Shown piece by piece: positions 57,790 to 64,000 of a DNA stretch of 64,000 bases. This DNA is from Pholiota molesta (taxonomy: Eukaryota; Basidiomycota; Agaricomycetes; Agaricales; Strophariaceae): positions 124,001-188,000 of the forward strand of contig JACGCK010000089.1 in assembly GCA_014925825.1 (NCBI GenBank). The letters are read 5' to 3'. A program made the translations under genes and the position numbers. The notes below the pieces were generated by a model. The model was not told the origin of the DNA and did no database searches. It worked only from the letters and a program-made list of their open reading frames with translations. Every line of letters begins with the position of its first letter. The stretch's first letter is position 1.

Positions 57790-60700
57790 TTAAAGGGTCG
57801 CATATCCCTCATCATCCTCAGGGTCTTCAAAATCTCCTTCGCCATCCTCTGGCCCAAGTTCATCATCCTCTGGGCCCCCAGGCTCTCCCTCCTCATCTTC
57901 ACCTTTATCCTCATCCTCATCCTCATCCTCATCCTCATCCTCATCCTCGTCCTCGTCCTCATCTTCCTCTTTGTCTGGGTCCCCCCCCCTAAATCTCCCT
58001 CCTCCTCCTCATGGCCCATTTCCACATCATTATCCTCATTCAGGTCATCTGGATCTGAACTATGTACATCGTTCAGATCAAGCCTGTAATGCCCAACTCC
58101 TCCACCTGCATATCGCATATACATATCCCTATCTACAAAGCTAAAATAAAACATCTTTAGCATCGGCAATTTTGCACAAGAAATTTTTCGGAACACTTAC
58201 ATATTGACATAGAAATACTCCCAGTCATCCAGTTCTCCAGGTGCTCGTCCAAGGGATTCTCCTCTAAGGAGCTCCTCCGTTGGCCCATATCGGAAGGCGG
58301 GTATGAGATGAGCTGCGCGGATGACTTCATCAGGATCGAGGAAGCCAAATGCAGCTGGATCATGGGAGGGTAAGAACTGAAGTCGATGGAGCCGCTTCTT
58401 CTCGAAACCAGCCTGGTAGGATGTGTCTCTTTTGAACCATCTCACCCACAGGACCTCCTTTGATACTGGAGAAGGAGAAACTCCAGGCTCTTCAGTATTG
58501 TGTATAACTTCAATATGAAAGATGGAAATGACACGCCCATATTCAAAAGGGTGATCTTCGTCATTGCGTGAAAGTGTCATTATGTCTGCGTGATTTCGCG
58601 CATTGATCGAATCTTGCCCTAGGCGAACGTCGTAGGTCGTATAATTGATTCGCATCACCTTATGGCGATACAACCGCTCATTAACAATAAAAATCCTATT
58701 GCGCTCCACTTCTGAGAATTCATTGCCATCCCCAGACCAGGTAGGGTGCAAGATTCGTCCTAAGAGATGTTCCTGCAGTTTCGGATAGAAGTCCTGAAAC
58801 ACCGACCCCAAATCAGCAGTAGCATATCCATAACAATGCCTGCGCACTTACCTTGATTGCAGGATCCTCATTACTTGTAGCGGCCAGGAAGTTTTGGATA
58901 TGGACTGGAAAGTTGCGGGACATTGATATGTGGTGATGGAATTCGGGGGGCGTGTGAGGCAGAACTTCTGACTGCGCGAAGTCCAGAGTAGGGCTTGTTT
59001 TGCTTCGGTTTGTAGTTCGATTTGCCTTCTCCCGCTTTAAGCCAGCCTTTCAATAATAAGTCAATTAATTACTATTATATCCAAATTTCCAATGAAATCA
59101 GACAAACCAGCATGTGTTCTCGTCGTTCCAGGCGTGTTATCTGTCTTACAGCCCTGTTTTTATTGGTACGGGCATAGAACCTCTTTACTCGCCGGTGTTC
59201 TAGCTCTCCCTAGCAAAGAATGTCAGACCTAAGATGACTTAAATGTAGGAAAGACTTACAGATTGTGTTGAGTATGAATCTGAAGTTCCAAACATCATAA
59301 TGGTTCGCACATAGTCACCGAGTGCATGGAGCTTGATTAGCGACAGGCTGAAGACCTTCTTTTTTCGAGTAGTGGGAGGGAGTGAAGTCGCAGCCTGAGA
59401 TGTGAGTTTTTGCTTCGACTTGCCTAAGTGCCTGGTTGAGGTAGCCTTTTTTGCCTGGCGGCGGCTGCGAGCAGCTTCCTCGCTTGGAAGCTCACGAGTG
59501 TCGAAGAAGCTGCAGGTATGTTTCTGAAATCGTCGTAGTTGCCTTCCTAAGCTTGCTGTGCATTGCTGAAGCCATCCTAGGGTTGAGTCGGTATGCATTC
59601 GAAGCTTCGCTAGTGCATGCCATTCTGCAACGGTAAAGAGGAGCGAAGCAATGTCTCTGTCATGCTCTGGTTCATCAAGAAGACCATCGAACACTGGCAT
59701 TGCACACTATAAAATAGAATAATATGATTGGTAATAGCTTAACTTGAAGATATCAAATAAGAGGCATACCTGCAAGAGATCTTCATAGTTGCGAGCAGCC
59801 ATTTTCTTCATGGCTGATGCATTTTCGACGAATTTCCTGATTGTCGAACGGCCGAAGGTAGGAACTTGTCGATATCTTTGGTTGAGTTCTTGAACTGCCC
59901 CTTCAGCAACTATAATGCGAATTAAATGAACAAAAAGGGCTTTCCAGACTCCTAGTTCGAACTCGTGCATAAAGTCTGGCACAAGCATGTCGAAGAAGTT
60001 GAAGCCAAATTTTGACAGTGACGAGAAGGCATTCTGTTACAATACAGGAATATCAGTGGTGTCTGAACAATATAGGAGATTCAAAGCATACCACAGTGGG
60101 CACAAGGGATTGAGGGGCTAGAAGTCGCTCAACAGCAGCTGATTTGACAGCGCGGCCTTGCTCGTAGATCCATTTGCGAGCATGAGAGACATTCCAAACC
60201 CGGTTAGAATCATCAATGCGCTGTGTCGTCACACGCTGGTTGTCATCATAGACCTTTCCAACATTTGGGATTTTTGCCTTGGGAATAAGGCACCGGGGGC
60301 AGGGACAACTTCCGAGGTTTCGTATAGTCGCCAGCAAAACCCTGTGTTATCATAGGGTATGAGTTCGAGCATAATAATAATATTAAAGAATGTCAACTAC
60401 TTACTTTTCAGGGTAGTCAGCAGAGTAAGTAAAAATCCGCGGATAAAAGCGACGAAATATGCCATCAGGGCACTCGATAACAATGCCATGCTCATAAGCA
60501 TGCATGAACTCGTCATCAAGTAATAGGGTCCAAACTGCGTGCATTAATTCGCGTCGACAGTGGGTCAGAACGTCCTCGGCTGGTCCATCCCCAGTAAGGT
60601 TAACGTAATAATCAAAGAAGTCGGCTGGCAGCTAGTTGACATTGCTTAGTCTTAGATGTGAGAGAGCAAGGGAGAAAGACTATGCACCTTTGGAATATAC

Positions 60701-62152
60701 GCGATATGATGACATGCAGCAGCCGTTGGCTTCCCGCGAACCCACTTTGACTGGTTACCAAAATAGAGATAAATTGGCCAGAGCGATGCTGTTCCGAAGC
60801 TTGCGAGATGAGTTGAGTCTGACCAAAACATCATGCCTGCAACGACTCGTTCGAGCTCACAATCCGGTTCCCGAGGCTGTTGCTGCAACTCCATATGGGC
60901 CTTAATCATTGCATCTGAGGAGTACAGCTCATCATAGACTCTCTGTGTCTCCAAATTTTCAGAGTGCTCTGGATTTGGACACCAGAAGGTTTTGAAGGGG
61001 GTGTAGTGGAATGAGCGACTGGCAACATCAGAAAATGTAGACTTGATAACTTCTACAAGTGACCGATGGAGGAGGCCTGGTATAGTAAATGTTGGAATGT
61101 CGTCTGGTTTATGAGGTGATAAGTCTGGAACTTGGATATGGATATCTGATTCATGCCAGCCGTCTCTTGGGAACGATGCGGATGGTTGAGGTCCTGGCTT
61201 GGTTTTTGAGTTCGAGGAACCTTCCAAAAACTGGTCAAGCTTCGCAGTCTCTGCTCGAATATCAAAGCCTTCTAGATCCTCCTTTTTGAAGTCATCTGAC
61301 TTGAGAAAGTTAAGCAGCTTCTTCATCTCGGTGATGGATTTCAAGGCTGATCCCGTCCACATCCAATTCATTAAGCCAAACACTGTTGAATTCTGGAATG
61401 GGAAATAAGATGGATCTGAGGTGGGATCGAGTGAAAGTCGGGAGGAAACTGGAGATTGAGCTTTATTAATGGATGTAGGAGTGTTGCTTGCCATAACATC
61501 CTGTAAGCTGATTGTATGTCTGGGTTGTGCGTGGGGATGCTGGGGTATTCCCGGTATAGGCCGAACGAATTGCATGTTGTGTATACCGCCTCCCAAATGG
61601 TCTCCAAGATTGAAGGAGGTGGCGCGGTATTAGAGTTGGTAGTGTCTGTAGCTGCAACCATGACTGGCTCAGGCAAAGGCGTAGGAGCTGCAGGAAGTTG
61701 CTGCAGCAGCTTCCATGTCAAGTGTTTCTTTCGAACAACTCGTCCAGCCGCACTCAAATTAGGAGCAATGGGTGCATCAGGTAGTTCGGGAAGTGATTGT
61801 GGAGGAGATGGCTCGCTCTGTATTGAGGATGGCAGCTGTAAATCCACTTCTGCATTCGTATTCTGAGTCACGGTGGGCATCTAGTAAGACTCGTGAATGT
61901 GAATTCCTGCAGTGCGAGAAAGTGAAATAAGCTGCGTACTTGTTGTCCTTCCTGACTGCCTCCAGCACTCTCTCTCATGGTTTGCAGCTTTCTTTTCTTT
62001 CGTGCCTTCTTCCGCTCGAATATTTCGAGTGCATTGGGAAATGTGTTCGAGGCCGCATCAACCTTGAGATAATCTTCGCATTGTTTTTGATGCCAATCGA
62101 GGCCCCGCTCTGTTTCATATGTGCTGTTGCACCCGGAACAAATACAGGACAT
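57790..62152 (-). CDS. Plavaka transposase
   Basis: Cut-and-paste transposase of the RNase-H fold, widespread in mushroom genomes. The start at 62152 gives a C2H/C zinc finger (CSGCNSTYETERGLDWHQKQ, then C), a disordered region with KKHLTWKLLQQLP, and the core: GLLHRSLVEVIKSTFSDV, FHYTPFKTFWCPN, MMFWSDSTHLASFGTASLWP (first acidic site), DEFMHAYEHGIVIECPDG, FTYSADYPEKVLLATIRN with CPCPRC, and DMLVPDFMHEFELGVWKALF. The C-terminus has HPTWSGDGNEFSEVER, DWEYFYVNM, FVDRDMYMRYAGGGVGH and a long Asp/Glu tail ending at 57790. A one-base shift near 61,505 (HNPDI into TISLQDVMAS) and a C9 run at 57,981-57,989 interrupt the frame. Many introns are short. The catalytic region is otherwise well kept, so the element may be recent. 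Confidence 0.85.
57899..57966. repeat. (CCTCAT)n hexanucleotide repeat
   Basis: About ten tandem TCCTCA or TCCTCG units code the Asp-Glu tail of the transposase on the minus strand. It is a likely slippage site, next to a C9 run. Confidence 0.85.
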
Positions 62153-62264
62153 TTCAAAGGCGGCTAAGAGGAGAGATAAAACGACCAGTAGTTGCATTAA
62201 TGCCGTGGCAAGGGTTATCGATTAGTATCAGGCTCTCCCAGTGGAAAGGCTTCATAGCCAAACT

Positions 62265-62640
62265 AAGCCAAATCAAACAAAATACAACATTGTATTTGAA
62301 TCGGCGATTCGCGCTTTGTTAGATTTGGAAAGATTGTATATTGAGCAAAATCAAGCAGCGTGAAAAGTACAATCGAGTCTAATCTAATGAAATACAACAC
62401 AAAGAGAGAGGAACCAGTGAGCCAGATCAAGCAGGATACAGCCTGTGTTCGGTTGATGGTTGAGCCAAATCATGTGAAATGGAGTAAAATGAAGCCCAGG
62501 CAGAGGTCGGTTCAGAGCGATATTGAGCAAAATCGAATGGAAATGATTCAGACTGAAGCAGAGGGAGACGAGCGAAATCAAGCGAAATCGAGCCAGATTG
62601 AAGCAGAGGGCGCTGAGCCATATTGAATGAAGTATAGACA
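62265..62640. repeat. Subterminal repeats of Plavaka element
   Basis: At least six diverged copies of a motif like GAGC.AAATCAAGC.AAAT lie near 62,268, 62,343, 62,419, 62,462, 62,525 and 62,569, some joined by a shared GAAGCAGAGGG. All are in the same orientation. CACTA-group elements carry such repeats as transposase-binding sites. Confidence 0.65.
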
Positions 62641-63170
62641 CAGAAATCTAATGAAAATTGCCTCAGTTGCCTATATAAAGGAAATCATATCACTCACCAC
62701 AGCAAAGTATTGAAATTTTGGTCGTCGCTTCGGGAGAGATCGGGTGTACCGCAGTGTACAATGGCTGGCGAGAGCGTTTCAAAACCGAGAGACGCAAGAA
62801 CTTGAAGAGACAGTCGCAGAGATGGCAGGCATCTTGCCGAGCGGAATCCAAGAGCGGGAAAGTGAGCGAGCAAGCGAGAACAGGGCGAGTGCCCCGAGCC
62901 CGAGAGCGAGAGCACCGCCGGTCTTACGAGGTTTCTACCCGCCAGCCGGACCTACCGTGCCAGTTTGCCCGCCAGTCAACGCCTTCGTGAACTTGCCCGC
63001 ACCATTCCATCCCTTCGTTTCCCGCGGCAGACCTCTATCATATTTCTCAACCCCGGTGGCCGTAAGAGGAGCGTTGCTTAATAGTTTGTGTAGCGGAGAT
63101 TCATAGAAAAAAGTATTAGCTTCAGTACGCGCATTTATAATAGCACCTACTTTGTGCTTTTACTTCCAGT
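62641..63170 (+). other. TATA box and unassigned GC-rich open frame
   Basis: TATATAAAG at 62672-62680 is followed after about 65 bp by a frame open from 62744 to 63106 (120 codons). It is charged at first (QNRETQELEETVAEMAG), then Pro-rich (PPVLRGFYPPAGPTVPVCPP). It might be the start of a transposon or orphan gene; no domain is recognised. 63,107-63,170 shows nothing. Confidence 0.35.
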
Positions 63171-63720
63171 CACCTTCTTGAATGAGCCACTCTGGAAGCG
63201 CAGGTATAAACCCGTCTTCGTTGGTATCTAGGTATTTGAAGGCCTGGCGCAGCCGCTCGCCCTGCAAGCCCTTCATGAGCTGCGTAGATTCATTATCTAA
63301 CGGTGGCCCATTAGCTCCGCGCCGATCCTCGAGTAGCAATGAAGTCCTTGCATCCTAACACATGCGAGCCGCTCTTCTTTCCGAGGTATAGTTTTATCCA
63401 ATCGCTGCAGGCAGATAGTGAGTGCGGCGATAAGGGAGCGGCGGATGCATGGCGCGCAGACCAGTCAAAATCAAAGGGTAACGCATCTGGACCGAGATTG
63501 GCAGAGAAAACGGTCTTGAATTCATTGTAGTCGATGTATCCGGAGAGGCCGCTGTACTGGAAGATTAGAAAACATGTGCGATAGGCATGGAGGGCTCATC
63601 TAACAACTTCGGATGCCAGTTGGTCGTCTTGAAGGGCGTCTTCGGAAAGCTCAGACACATGAAAACGTGACATGTGACGGTATCGAAGGAGGTGGGATGA
63701 ACATTCAGCCCAAGTGCTAT
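63171..63720 (-). pseudogene. Fragment of mitochondrial aspartate/glutamate carrier (AGC, EF-hand part)
   Basis: Intact family carriers have N-terminal EF-hands followed by a six-helix carrier domain. Seen here: GYIDYNEFKTVFSANLGPDA, LPFDFDCDWIKLYLGKKSGS, HVLGYNESTQLMKGLQGERL and RQAFKYLDTNEDGFI, joined by two introns, one with GC-AG borders. After GFI the reading departs from the family (PALPEWLIQEGDWK, stop), and no carrier domain follows. Upstream of GYIDYNEF the frame is interrupted and only weakly family-like, so this is judged an eroded remnant. The adjoining Plavaka and GC-rich element may have caused the truncation. Confidence 0.7.
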
Positions 63721-64000
63721 TAGGATGGCACAAAATATTTTTGGAACTGCGCGAAGTGGTTGATATCATGGGTGTGCTCACAGTAGATGCTCGCAACGCT
63801 GCAGAGCAAAGCAGGTTAGCCTTGTCCCCAGGTCGCTGGGCGCTGTCCCAGCCATCATCAGGTAGCCCGTAGGCACCAGGTTGTTGGCCATCCGCACAGC
63901 GCAGTATTGAATAGATGGTTGGCACATAAGTATCACTTGTGCGTCGTTGGGTGTGTGGCTGGCCATCAGTTAACGTTAGCGAAGTTACAGCAGGCAGAGA
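63721..64000. other. Window edge, no gene resolved
   Basis: A short minus-strand frame (63778-63966) shows no domain. Earlier exons of the carrier remnant could lie here or beyond the edge but are not recognisable. Confidence 0.3.

Larger units (their letters stand above)
57700..62700 (-). mobile_element. Plavaka-type (CACTA-related) DNA transposon
   Basis: It holds a near-complete Plavaka transposase gene plus a block of short subterminal repeats on its 5' side (62,265-62,640). Exact ends were not found: no convincing pair of terminal inverted repeats or target-site duplication could be matched by eye, so the borders are approximate. Confidence 0.6.

Overview
The window looks like nuclear DNA of a mushroom-forming basidiomycete (Agaricomycetes). 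Genes are dense and multi-exon with 50-70 nt GT-AG introns. The gene set is fungal: a TALE homeobox factor, heat-shock factor, KRE6/SKN1 glucan protein and Cox5a-type COX subunit IV. The accessory content (a NACHT-like ATPase with an uncharacterised companion domain, and a Plavaka DNA transposon) is typical of Agaricomycetes. No genus can be assigned from the sequence alone.

Layout. 1-1674: 3' part of a gene whose reading frame joins an accessory-domain tail, a disordered segment copied at 40.5 kb, and a TALE homeodomain. 1.7-7 kb: gene-poor and repeat-rich, with a 4-hairpin tandem array at 5.1-5.6 kb. 7-34 kb: conserved housekeeping block: TFIIIC WD40 subunit (-), zinc-type oxidoreductase (+), family-2 polysaccharide synthase (-), KRE6/SKN1 (+), COA1 (-), arrestin-like adaptor (-), SF3B2 (-), intron-containing tRNA-Val, HSF (+). 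35-46.8 kb: accessory island with a degenerate NACHT protein, a long disordered protein that appears fused to the same accessory domain, and two tandem interferon-6-16/ISG12-like membrane proteins inside a segmental duplication. 46.9-51.5 kb: conserved genes again (COX IV, GIS2/CNBP zinc knuckle, RPN8). 51.7-64 kb: repeats, a 183-bp minisatellite, eroded coding sequence, a nearly complete Plavaka transposon, and an eroded fragment of a mitochondrial aspartate/glutamate carrier at the right edge.

How genes relate. The polysaccharide synthase and KRE6/SKN1 genes are divergently arranged and could share a promoter for wall building. COA1 and COX IV both serve cytochrome c oxidase but are 23 kb apart. 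The most interesting region is the 35-46.8 kb island. It combines an NLR-type NTPase domain whose Walker motifs are degraded, paralogous accessory domains, and ISG12-like proteins. A role in fungal self/non-self or cell-death responses is a hypothesis only.

Data-quality note: many otherwise conserved genes are interrupted by isolated one-base losses, mostly in short G/C runs. This fits uncorrected long-read assembly error better than real pseudogenes, so the joined gene models below assume such errors where stated.
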